DNA from: Brachionus koreanus | Lineage: Eukaryota > Rotifera > Eurotatoria > Ploima > Brachionidae | Reading direction: 5' to 3' | NCBI GenBank assembly: GCA_016987375.1 | Contig: PJRA01000263.1 | Location: forward strand, 3,324,603-3,388,602 | Length of the DNA: 64,000 nt | Part shown: positions 12,801-24,000 of the stretch, piece after piece | Numbering within the stretch: the first letter of the stretch is position 1 | How the letters are laid out: the number at the start of each line of letters is the position of its first letter | Made by a program: the position numbers and the translations under genes | Notes under the pieces: model-generated | The model's input: only the letters and a program-made list of their open reading frames with translations | Told to the model about the DNA's origin: nothing | The model's database searches: none

Positions 12801-15326
12801 CGAAACGGTACATGTTTTTATTAGTTTTGTTTCCAGACGCTGTTACAATTGATGTCTTTTTTTATATTAAATATTATTTTTATCTTCAAAACAAAAAATT
12901 TTATAGCCAACCATTCCATCGAAAGATGACCAATTTTGCATTGTACTAGCAGAAACAATTCCAATAAGGGTGAGGGGTTTTAGATTGGATTCGTTAGTAT
13001 CCAAAAAATGCAAGGTTGAATAATTAGATTTACTGGATGTAATGTTTCTTGATGCTTTTTCTTCACTAAAAGCATCTCCAACCATTGCTGATATACCTCC
13101 ATTGATTCCATTTGTTATAAACCACATTTCAGTTTTGTTCGCAGCTTTTATTATTCCTCTTCTGAACTGCTCTTCGAGCTTTGGATTTCTCCAATTTTTA
13201 AAATTTGTCAAGCCTTATTTAAAATAAATTATTGTAATAAACTAAAAAGAGAAAATGGAAAATTTGATCTTTAAATCTTTGCTATTTTTTTTTTAATTTT
13301 TAACTATAAACAAAATTACTTTTAGCTTAATTTAACCAGATCACTTAAATTAGGAAGATTAATTCAAATTAGATTTTAAAAGTTATACATTTAAAAGTCT
13401 TATCAAAATTTTTAAATGAGTCATTTTTGTTATGATTCTAAAAATAAATAGGAAAAAATTTAGCTCAAATTTAATAGCATAACGCCTGAAAATCTTCTTG
13501 TTGAGTGTTTAAAATTAAATCATAAAAAAAACTACAAGTTTACAAAACATCATTAAAAGACTTTCTATTACAGGTAACCAAAAATTGAAGAATTAGAGTC
13601 AAAAATTTCTTTTAATTGAGTTGCTTTTCTCAAAAAAATGTGACTCTTTTAAAATAAAATTCACCAGTCGTTTGCCATGTAAAAAATGCATTTTTTTGTT
13701 TCCAATTGAAGAAAAAAATGGATAAAATGGAGTTAATGGACTTCTTTTAGAGTCACTTTTTTAGACTAAAATATTTTCGAAAAAAAGAAACACTTTGATT
13801 ACCAACTTTCTTCTATTTGATGAAATACTATAGTTAAATAACTTAGTGTTCAAATGTTCAAATTTCCAAGCTTATGCAGACAGTGTTTAAAGGTGCAAGT
13901 AAAATTTTTTATAATGTTGAATTAGCAAAACTAATTTGTTACTATAAGATTTTTTTAATCTTCTCCTAATGTTTTGTAACTTATTTCACAAAATTCCTCT
14001 TTAAGTTCAAATAACATAACTTCTAATAGAATTCACTTATCTGAATGATTTTTTTTTGATAAGTTTAATTAAAATTCTTTATCAGTTATTTTTTTTTATA
14101 TTTTAATTTTTGAACTAATTTCAAAAACAAACTTAACACTGAATTAAACACCAAAAAATCGTAATAACTTCACAATGCCAATTAAATTTTCTTCCATATA
14201 TCTTTAAAATTTTCAACCGTCGACTAAGATTAATATGAAAGAAAATGCACTATTTATTTATCATTAACAATCGACAATTCAAATTTCTAAATTATTTAAG
14301 ACTTTTTTTAAAATATTTTATATTATTAAATGGTAAATTATGATGAATTTAAAAATCTTTCTTATTACTTCTTAATCATTCTTTTTTATCTAACTAATTG
14401 TTCAAATATTTATTAAAAATAAATTCTAGGTTTAAAAATAATTTAATTTAGTAAAATTTAAGATACCTTTGATCATATAATTTAAATTTTTCAAAAAAAT
14501 TAAATTTTTCATAATTTAATATTTCAAAGCACATTTTAAAATAAGTTAAACATAATTAGAAATTCTTAAATTAAATTTTTTCTTCAATAATTAATATTTT
14601 GAACACTATTTCTAAATTTCGTGAATCTCATCATTAATTTTTATTTAAATTTTAGTAAATCTTCTGATTTTAGCTAAATAATTTTAAATTTTCATTTTCG
14701 AATTCCTTAGTTTGCTAATAAATTTTATAAAAAATGTAATTTAACTAATTAAAAATTACCCGTTATAATCGGTATGATTATTTGAGGACTTTTCATTCCC
14801 CATGCAGATTTCATAAATTTTGGTACATTTCTAATTTGTTCAGCTATGTTAGGCGCCTGTTCGTTGCCTTTTTCAAATTTGAAATTTATATAATGACTCC
14901 CCTTTTAGCATTGTTAGAAGTTTAGTATTTTTTTTAGATTTTTTTTGTTATAATTGAATACCTGTGAATTAAAAACAATTCCATTTGTATCTTGTATTTT
15001 TATAAATCCATTGACATATTTTGATTTGAGCTTATCAGGGTCGGTATCGATTTTATAATTTTGATCTAAATTTTTCGGAATATCATTTAACATTTCTTCC
15101 GTTGGTGAGTCTAGGTCTTCTTTTATTTCATCACTTTTGATCAGATCACTGGCTATATTGCTCACACTATGACATTGGTAGTCCTTTAAAAATTTAATAA
15201 GCCGCCATAAATTTTTTCATCATTTAAAATTACTTCTTTACTATAAGTTCTGTGTCTTGACCTGAGTCCTATGCAGTCTAAGTTGATACGGCCTTTATTA
15301 AATGATTTAACATCGATATTATACAT
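6808..15326 (-). CDS. TRPM2: TRPM2-like cation channel with C-terminal NUDT9-homology domain (complete)
   Basis: Ten exons (minus): 15326-15234, 15183-14962, 14901-14760, 13213-12912, 12855-12612, 12539-12329, 12280-12133, 10828-10735, 10682-10360, 10305-6808; 5277 nt, 1758 aa, frame open throughout. Exons 1-9 encode the TRPM SLOG/MHR cytosolic region. Exon 10 alone encodes the rest of MHR, the transmembrane channel (about residues 780-1190), the TRP helix (EQLWMFQRYEIVVDYEKR, then PPPF), a coiled-coil stretch, and a NUDT9-H domain to the C-terminus. The latter has the TRPM2 signatures VPWE, YDPPF, NPMGRTGVRGRGAL, YGPNH, TRWK and GYIDDPRNTDNAW. TRPM2 channels are Ca2+-permeable and gated by ADP-ribose with Ca2+. 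The Nudix box (plus strand about 7170-7255) reads RTFMEM where active NUDT9 has REFGEE, so hydrolase activity is unlikely. The pore segment (about 8738-8805) lacks the usual FG/YG filter. Intron 3 holds a MITE; introns 3 and 7 exceed 1 kb, the others are about 50-70 bp. Confidence 0.93.
10381..10818 (-). repeat. Near-identical TRPM exon 8-intron 8-exon 9 block (copy 2 side)
   Basis: Partner of 258-695; see that entry. Similarity fades just before the exon-9 donor on one side and at the exon-8 acceptor on the other, while flanking introns share no obvious similarity. Confidence 0.85.
13573..13803 (+). mobile_element. MITE-like element, GGTAACC family, copy in TRPM intron 3
   Basis: Begins GGTAACCAAAAATTG and ends TTTGATTACC, giving imperfect terminal inverted repeats GGTAAYCAAA. 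The whole unit aligns with the reverse complement of 56939-57174: shared ordered blocks include GAGTCAAAAATTT, GTTGCTTTT, AAAATTCACC, GAAGAAAAAAATGGATA, CACTTTTTTAGACTAAAATA and GAAACACTTTGA. No coding potential. A target-site duplication is not clear. Confidence 0.75.
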
Positions 15327-17749
15327 CTATAAATTCTTTTAAAATTCAAGAAAAAAAATTATATCAATTAATAATTGATTTTATAAAATAAAATCGATAA
15401 TTTTTTTATAAAATTTTCTTAGATTTTATAATTCTGTGCAAATTATTCAATATTTAGATACTAAATTTTTAAAACAGAATTTAGTATGTGGTATTCCGAA
15501 GTTAAAACTGTGAAAAATTAAACATAAAATGTTAATTTTGTAGGATTAATTGGATTTTCAAATATTTTGAAAATTTTGTCCTTAAAGAAATCGTGAATTA
15601 GTACATGAATTGAAATATTGTCTTTTAAATTTAACTTAACTTATGGATAGAATTTCTAATTTTTTTTATTTAAATTTGATCCTTGGAATTTAACATGTTT
15701 TTTTGTTCAATTAAATTTTTTATGTTTATGTTTAAGTTTAATTGTTTTAAGATTAGGATAAAGAATATTTCTAACAAACTTAACTTAAATAATAGAAAAA
15801 TAATTTACTGAATAAGTAGCTTCTTTGATCTTAAGACATAAGCGGCATATTGAAATTCAGTATTAATTTTAATTAATTTGAATTTTGAGGATTGCAAGAT
15901 TTAACAGAAATAATTCTTTAATATTTTAATTGAGTTACTAAATTTAAAATTTTGAACATGTTCCTAAAAGAAATTTTTGTTTATATAAATTATTTTAACG
16001 CCGAAAAATTAAAAAACAAAAAAAAATTTTAAATTATGTTACTTTTTTATAAATTAAAATTGCTTTCTAACAGAAAATTTTTTTTTTTTTTTGCAAAAAA
16101 TTAATGTAATTTATTAAATCTAGGCTAATTGACTAACATATTATTAAATAAATAAAATATTTGAAGTTCAAAGTTTTAAATTCAACCTTTGTTCCTCATA
16201 GCTGATTAATTACCGTGATTACCATGATTTTTTAATTAAAAAAATCTTTTCATCAGCAGAAATTTAGAGTTTTTCTCATTATGCAAATTATTCGCTTTGC
16301 ACAAAATTACATGCATACTTTTATGAATAAATTTTTAAAATCAACTTCATTAATTTTAGACTATGTTTTTGCCTAAATCAACGAATTTTTTAAATTTATT
16401 TAAACAAACATGCCTTTTTAATTTGAAAAAAAAATATCCAGGTGCTTTAACAATTTCAAAATATTCTAGATAAAAAAGTTAGCTATAAAAACTAATTAAA
16501 AATTGAATAAAAACTTTTGTTAAAAAGTTATTCTTAGCAAATAGAAATTTGCTTACGAATCAGTTTTAAAATTTTAATAAAATTAATTTTTAAATAAAAC
16601 AAAATATTAAATGACACCAAGCAAAATTTATTTTTATTAAAAAAACTTAATTCAAAAATTATCATTCAAACGATGCAATGGAAATTAATCAAAAATTTAA
16701 TTTTCAATCGAATAATATCAGAATTTATTATTATTATTATTATTAAGAGATAATTTGAATCAATGAATTTGTTTAAGTTATATTTAACTTTAATCGATTT
16801 TCATGATTTTCTATAATGAAATTAAAAGGTACTCAAATTAATTGTTGATTTAAACTTTTTTTTCATTTAATAATGTTTTAATTGAAAAAAGCTCTCAGTA
16901 AAAAAATGAAAACAGATAATTAATTTATCAAACTGATTGTAAAGTAAATGCCACTTTTAATATTTGTTTAAACTGACACCAAAAATTTTGTCATGAAAAG
17001 CTATTTATTTTATATTTTTAGCATGACACTTTATAATTTAGCTTCAATTTGAAAAATGAGCATGAAATACACAATAGTATGTTGAAAAAATTATTTCTTC
17101 AATTAAATTAAATTTGAAGATGTTGAAATTTGTTAATTTGATTTTATTTTGGAAATCAAATAAAGGCTTATTTATGACTAACATTAAATTTGATTTGCAA
17201 ATGAAAATAAATTCCTAAAAATGTCAAATTAATAATTATTTCTATTTATTAAAATCGAATTTGGATTTAATCAAACTATTTATACAAGTAAACACTTTGT
17301 TATTTAGCTTAATTCAAAAAAAAATACTTATGTCAATACATATTTAAACACGATCATAGACAACAAGGAAACAAAAATGCTAATTTTAGTTAAACGGAAT
17401 GAAAATTATTCCATTTTTTTATAATAAATATAAAACATTGCGTATGAATCAATCAATAATTTTATGAATAATTGTTTGCTGCTTGATGAGAATTTTGCCA
17501 ACCAATTCCTAAAAATTCACTTTTCGTTGATTTCTCACAAAACCATTTGCAAATCGAATTTTGGAGTTTTGTTTTTTGTATTTTTTCTTCTAATTTCTAT
17601 CATGACATAAATGAGGCAGAGTAAATTCTAGCCATATATAAAAAATTCATTTCTTGCTTTTTTTTATTTTATAATTCTAAAAAAAATTAAATAAAAATTA
17701 ATTTTATTTCATTTTAGAAAATTGATGCTAAAAATATAGTTTTTACAAA
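15327..17749. other. Divergent intergenic region between TRPM copy 2 and endophilin-B
   Basis: These 2.4 kb separate two divergently transcribed genes and should hold both promoters. Apart from homopolymer runs and an (ATT)n microsatellite at about 16725-16744 I see no ORF, RNA gene or transposon remnant. Confidence 0.5.
16725..16744. repeat. (TTA)n microsatellite
   Basis: Six to seven tandem TTA units in AT-rich intergenic DNA; no associated element recognised. Confidence 0.8.
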
Positions 17750-19270
17750 ATGGACAATTTAAAGAAAGCAGCTGCCGAAGCAAGTTCATTTTTCAACCGT
17801 GCAAAACAGGTACCTCTTGAAACTTTTGCTTATTTATTTTTTTTTAAAAATTTTTGAAATAAAATTTAGTTTACGGAAGAAAAATTAGGAAATGCGGAAA
17901 AGACTGTTTATCAAGCGGATTTAGAAAATTTGATAAGACGTTCAGAATCAACAAAACTTTTGACAGAGAAAATTATTTCCAATACTACCTCACTACTTCA
18001 TCCGAATCCGAGTATTTAAATGTGTCATTGATTTGTCAAATCAGTTTGTTTTTTGTTTTAAGATGAAAGATTTGAAGAATTAGTTATGACAAAATTAGAC
18101 AGAAGAGTTATGAAACCAACAAATTTTGAAATTTTGGGAAATAGCTTTATAGAGGCTGGAAATGAAATCGGAAGCACATATCAATATGGTATTTTAGAAT
18201 AAAACAATTAAAATAAATTTTATTTCTAACAATTCCAATTTTCAGGAAGTGTTTTAATAAAGGTTGGTGAAGCTGAACGGAAACTTGGCCATTTAGAAAA
18301 AGAATTCGTTCAAAAATCTTCGGATTGCTTACTTCAGCCTTTGAAAAGTTTTTTAGAGGGTCAAATGAAAACAATATTGGTAATTTTTTTTTGTTAAAAG
18401 ATAAACAATTACCTTTAAACTTTTTTTTAAGAGAGAAAAAAGAATATTAGATTCAAAGAGATTAAATTTGGATGCTAGCAAAGCAAGACTGAAAAAATTT
18501 CATGAGTCAAATTCCCACAAGAATGAAGTAAACATTTTTCTTAATTTTTGTTCATATTAATCAATTTAATTATAACATTAATTAGCAAATTTTGACATTT
18601 CAGAAGGTAAATTTTTATCTAGTTAGTTCCCCTGATTAAAAATTGATTATTATTCCCTTTATTAATTTTTTTCAATTAATTTTTTTTATAAATTTACTGT
18701 TAAAGGCAGAGGAAGAGGTTCGCCAAGCACAGAGCGAGTTTGATCGCCAGTATGAGTTGACAAAACTACTAATGGACGAATTGACAATTACTTATGTAAA
18801 TTAAACTTTTTTGTTTAATATTTTATTTAAAGATTTGAATGAAAAGAATCATCACTTGCAATGCTTGGCAGATTTTATTGAAGCGCAATCAAACTTTTAC
18901 AGTTCGTGTTCAAAGATAATGCAAGACTTAACAAAACAAATAGGAATATCTTCAATCAGAAATACTACCGTTATTCCACCCAAAATTGACGACAGCAATC
19001 CATTTACATATCCAATAAATTCGCTGCCGTCTAGTTTTACTGAGAAAAAGAAAGCCAAAGTGCTTTTTGATTATGAAGCAACAGAACCATCAGAAATAAG
19101 CGTCTCGGCCAACCAGGTAAAAATTAATTCAATAAAAATAAATTTTAATATTTTAACATTTTCAGATTATTTCAATTCAAATAGTTCCAAATGATAATGA
19201 TTGGGTTTTGGCCGAATCAGGTCGAGACTCTGGCAAGGTTCCTAAAGCTTATATTCAAATTGTTGATTGA
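17750..19270 (+). CDS. SH3GLB: Endophilin-B (BAR + SH3 domain)
   Basis: Nine exons: 17750-17809, 17870-18011, 18063-18188, 18246-18379, 18432-18527, 18586-18606, 18706-18795, 18847-19116, 19166-19270; about 347 aa. The N-terminus MDNLKKAAAEASSFFNRAKQ followed by FTEEKLGNAEKT is the endophilin-B amphipathic helix plus BAR start. The BAR domain continues with LIKVGEAERKLG, LDASKARLKK and AQSEFDRQYELTK. The SH3 domain occupies the last 65 or so residues (KAKVLFDYEATEPSE, then DWVLAESG, GKVPKAYIQIVD). Length and order match animal SH3GLB1/2. Endophilin-B proteins bend membranes and act in autophagy and mitochondrial or Golgi dynamics. The 21-bp exon 6 could instead be a 3-bp exon (AAG); both keep the frame. 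For exon 8 the acceptor at 18847 was chosen because earlier AGs break the frame. Introns are about 50-100 bp. A possible polyadenylation signal AATAAA lies at about 19350. Confidence 0.93.
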
Positions 19271-19562
19271 ACCCTAACATTTAGTTGTTTTCATATGAAT
19301 AGCTATTAGCATTTAATTTTATATTCATTCTTAACGTTAAATCCATTAATAAATTTTTTTTAAAGTATCAATTATTTTCTTTTTATTGAAAATTTAAAGA
19401 AATAAAATTAAAAATACATAAAAAAGGTCAAATAACGTGTTAGTCTCAGGTGTTTTTTTCAATTGGCCAAAAAAACATGAAACTTTGATAGTTTAGACGC
19501 TGAAATTTTGATAGTTTTCAATTTGACTAGATTTAAATTAATTTAAAATGAGCGTTATAAAG

Positions 19563-19770
19563 CAATAAAAACTTGAGCCTTGAAACTAGTGCTGAGTATT
19601 CTCAGTGGCGGTGTATAAAAAAAAAATTAAAAAATTTTCAAATATAAAAATTCGATAAATATAAGAATTGAGTTTAATTGGCCATCAAAACGGCCAACAC
19701 CAAGTTATGGCGGCCTAGTGGCCGTCACCGACAATACTCAGCACTAGTTTCAAGGCTCAAGTTTTTATTG
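19563..19770. mobile_element. MITE with perfect 38-bp terminal inverted repeats
   Basis: 19563-19600 (starting CAATAAAAACTTGAGCC) is exactly reverse-complementary to 19733-19770. The 208-bp unit has an AT-rich left half and a markedly GC-rich right interior (about 19680-19730, several GGCC motifs). It codes for nothing. No convincing target-site duplication was seen, so the superfamily is unassigned. It lies 290 bp downstream of endophilin-B. Confidence 0.88.
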
Positions 19771-20164
19771 TTTGATAACAGATCGATTCAAAACATATTT
19801 AATTAAGGATAAAATTTTAATCTTTAAAAATTACAAGAAAATATTTATTATTGATATTTAATATAAACTTTTTTTTAAAATAAACTACAAATATTTTTCA
19901 ATATTGTGTATTTTTTATTGCTTTTTTAGTAGATTTGAGTTACCAAGTGAATTACAAATAGTCAAATATTCGAACATAATTTTTTTTATTAAACTTTTTT
20001 TTTTGAATTAAGTTAAAAGTTGGAAAAAATATCTAATAATTTATTAAATTCATTTTAATTTTTTCAGAAAGCTAAATAATTAATTCTTAAAATCAAGAAT
20101 TAAACACTTGGATCCTTAGAAAATCAGTTATTTAAATTTAAAAATTTTGTTTTTGTTTTTTGTT

Positions 20165-20300
20165 CTAAAATTCCCGATGTCACATATAAAAAATTCAAAT
20201 TCAAATTCAATTAAAATGTTTAGAAAAATTTCAAAATTTAAAATATAAGTGTTTTATTTTGATGAAAAGAGGAACATCAGTATTACATTTTTTTTTCATT
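20165..20300 (+). repeat. Dispersed repeat, copy A
   Basis: Aligns in the same orientation with 27548-27695: shared ordered blocks AAATTCCC.ATGTCA, ATTAAAATGTTTA.AAAAA, TTCAAAATTTAAA, ATGAAAAGA and ACATCA.T.TTAC. Unknown class; in the spacer before ADAM10. Confidence 0.6.
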
Positions 20301-20687
20301 ATTGAACCAATGTTAATTTTTTACGAACATATACTTTACTTATGCTATTAGAAAAAACTTTTTTTACAATTAAAATCAAATAAATTTTATAAAAATATTA
20401 AAATATTAAAAATCCATAACTAACTGAAAAAATCCATAATAAAATCAAGTTCGGCCTTCAATAATAGCTATCTTTGTCTAAAGGAATGACTTTACGACTT
20501 TACCTCATCTAAAAGTCAATCCGAGAAAATTTTAGAATAAAAATAAAATGCTGGTTTGAGGCATTTTTTTAGTATTAAAATGTCAAAAAATTAACCTTCG
20601 TCTATTTAGTTTTCTAGAACACTGGCTTTTAAGTTGAAATATTTACAGCTAATTTATAAACCTAACTTTTTGAACAATTAATCATCA

Positions 20688-20964
20688 GGTAACCAAAGAT
20701 TTCAGAAAAAAAAAAACAAAATTCTCTTCGTTTCTATGCAAACAATTAAATTTTTGATATTCCATACTAGTATTATGTTGAGTCTAAATTTACGTTTAGA
20801 ATAAAAGAAAACTTAATTTTTGATTTATTTATTTGAGTACGAAAAAAATTTTAATTTTTGATTAGCCCCAATTCATGCATTTAAAGCTTTTCTCAAATTA
20901 GCTCAGATAAAATACCACATATTTGGAAATTGAACCTTTCAAACACACAAAATACTTGGTTACC
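20688..20964. mobile_element. MITE-like element, GGTAACC family, second type
   Basis: Bounded by GGTAACCAAAGATTTC on the left and by CTTGGTTACC on the right, so its ends are inverted GGTAACCAA repeats like the elements at 13573 and 56939. Interior similarity to those copies is weak, suggesting a different subfamily sharing termini. No ORF. Confidence 0.55.
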
Positions 20965-21036
20965 AATTAAATATTTTATCACATATTGATTTTCCTGATT
21001 TGATTAATCAATATCAATATTTTTTTCTTAATAAAA

Positions 21037-24000
21037 ATGCACATTTTTGTGTTATGTACAGTTTTCAGCACACTTTTGATTGCCTACTCAGAATCTGGTA
21101 AGATTTAATTAATAAATTAAAAATTTAAAAATAATGAAAGATTTAAATAAGAAGTAAATTCGTATCTAAAACGTTATTCACGTGTAAATTTCAATAAAGA
21201 AAAGTTAATTAACAACCATAAAAGAACAAAAAGAAATACGGAGTCTTTGGTTGAATTAAAATTTTCAGCTCATGAAAAGTTTGTTTTGTCTATTGAATTT
21301 TTTATATCAATAATTTTTTTCATTTAAGGATTTTTGATATTAAATTGAGGCCAGTAGAATCAAAATACTTTAAACAAGATTATGTTGAAATTAGTTGGAA
21401 AAAAGAACCGATAAGTAACTTTCAGTTATATGAAGGGTATTTGGCAGATGAACCATATAATTCTCATGTAACTGGTACAATAATAGATGGGGTTTTCACG
21501 GGAACAATCAATTCAAGAAAAGACGGAGTTTTTTACGTAGAACCTGGAAGAAAATATTCTGAAAATGGATTTGACTCTATAGTTTTCCATGAAAGTGATA
21601 TTGAAAACAAGCCGAGAAATAAGCGATCACTGGACGACTCTCATTCTAGTTGTGGACTTTCTAAAGACAGAGTTCGGGAAGCACTTTTGAAGGAACAGAG
21701 AAAATTCGGAAAAGAGGTAAGGATATAGATATTTTTCTGCCTAATTTTTTGTATAAGTAAGAATAAATTTAAAATTAATTTAAGATAATTTGGGAGAAAA
21801 TTTTCGGTTGCTTGGAATTGAGTATTATTCTCCCGAAAACCCATTTGATTGTTGAAAAAAGATTTTCATAGCTTTAAAAATGAAGCAAACTTTTTTTAAA
21901 TATTTTCAAGCGTTTATTAACAGGGAATCGAATTTAAAATTTAAGGATCAATTATTTTATTTTGCTCAAATGTTTTCTCAAATTTTTGAAAAAGTTAAAA
22001 ATGATTTTTCAATTACATATTTGAAAAGAAATACGATCCACTCAATCTTTAATTTATTAAGTTAAATTTTAAATTTTTGACTTAAAATTTAGAAAATTTT
22101 AAGCATTCTATTTCATTAAATAGCAAAAAATAATTTTTATCTTAAAATTAATTTTCAATAAAAATTTCAGTTCAAATTTATTTTTATGATAAATATGGTT
22201 AACCATTTTTTGAATTATAAAACTATTATTTCGAATCATGCCAAAACATTAAAATTTTTTTTTTCATTTAAGGAAAATTTATAGTATACTTTACAATTTT
22301 TTAGGTATGTAAATATTATGTCTTAAAAGACTCCAAGTAATTATTTGAAGTAATTACAAAAATTAAATCATTTAAGTTAATTTAGACATATGACTTGACA
22401 AAACATTGTTCATCTAATTAATTTGTATATTTCGAACCAAAAAAAGGTCAATTAGATTAGTATATATTTTAAATAATTCAACTCAATCAAAAAAACCAAA
22501 GTTTCTGAAATTGATATCGGTTTTGTGAAATTTGGTACAAAATAAAAAAATTATAGTTTTTTTCTGAATGCTTTTAATTAGTTTTGTTAGTGCAACAAAC
22601 TGCAACATACTTAGTTGCAACACCAGTCAAAGTCTGCTAATGATGTGCAAAATCTCTGCAAAATTCATTAAAGCCAAATTTGTCTAAATTTAAAATGTGC
22701 TAAAATTGAACAGTTTTACCAGATTGTTAATAATGCAACTTTGAATGTTGCACCAAGTTGCATTTACAGAACTTGCTTTTGACTTTTAAAAGAAAAGTTA
22801 TAAGAATTTTCAACATTTTGTTCTGTTCTATTGTACTAAATTTCACAATACCATTGATATCAAAGTTACAAAAAATAGTAATAGAATTTTATAAAAATTT
22901 AATTTACATTATTGCTAATTCTACGCTTAAAAAAGGAATGATTAAACTGAAGATCATCTAGTAGGAATTTGTTGATGAAATTTGAATTAAAAATAATCAA
23001 ATGTTTTTATATAATTAAAATTAAGTTTTTATATTAAAATAATAAAACATTTTAATCATTGAATTTTCAGCCCATTATAGGAACAAGATATTCATTAACA
23101 TTTCTTAGAGCATATTCAGTTTTAATTGATCAATATCTGATTTGAATTTCTCTTAGACCATTTATCGAGTTTTGAATTTAAAATTTCTTGAACAAAATGG
23201 GCTAGACACTTGATAATTCTGTATTGAAAAAAGTCAACCTAACTCATTTAATCTGTTATTCTCTAATTTTTTAAAATATATATTTTATTTTTATCTTACA
23301 AATAAATGGGCTTAATAATGCCTGTTTTGGTTTTAACCTCTTATTGAGTTGAAAAATAATATTTTCGAACCAAAAAAAGATGAATTAGATTAGAATTTTA
23401 TTTAGGAAATTTATAAATTAAATTTTTTTGAATTTCTATTTATTCATATCATCGTAGAAAAACTCAAAATAATTATTACTGAAAAGTTTAAATTTTTTCA
23501 AAACATTAAATTCTTAATCTCTTTTACCTTTGGGCTCTAAGATAGTTCTGCCTTTGGTTTTTTTACTTAATCTTACAAACCTACAAAAAGCTAAATCTTA
23601 AAAAATATCTTTGTAGTTCAGACAATTTTTTTCCCTTGTCCTTTATCACATTGACTTCTTCATTTAAGTCTTGCTTTGTTTTATTTATTCTTGGGATGGC
23701 TCTATTGACATTTAATTATGCTAAAACAGCGTTAAAATTAAAATTTATTTAAGTTAAAATTTAATCTATTTTGTTTATATTATACTTGTAGAGATTAGCC
23801 ACAGATTTAAAAGGTATTAAATATTTAAAAAGGTTTAGTAGTTTTTAAAATGATTTGAATGAAAAACTAAACCAAATAAATATCGTGATGCATGCATGGT
23901 TTTTAAAAAGATTCCTATTGTTGTTGAGGATCTTAATAAAAAAGATAAAAATTTTGGATTTTCTGAATTCCCTTAGAAAATATTATAGGCTTTGCTTTTT

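Noticed and set aside
23880..23980. Open stretch in ADAM10 intron 3 (FKKIPIVVEDLNKKDKNFGF)
   Set aside because: Too short, no family recognised, and the ADAM10 frame joins across the intron without it.
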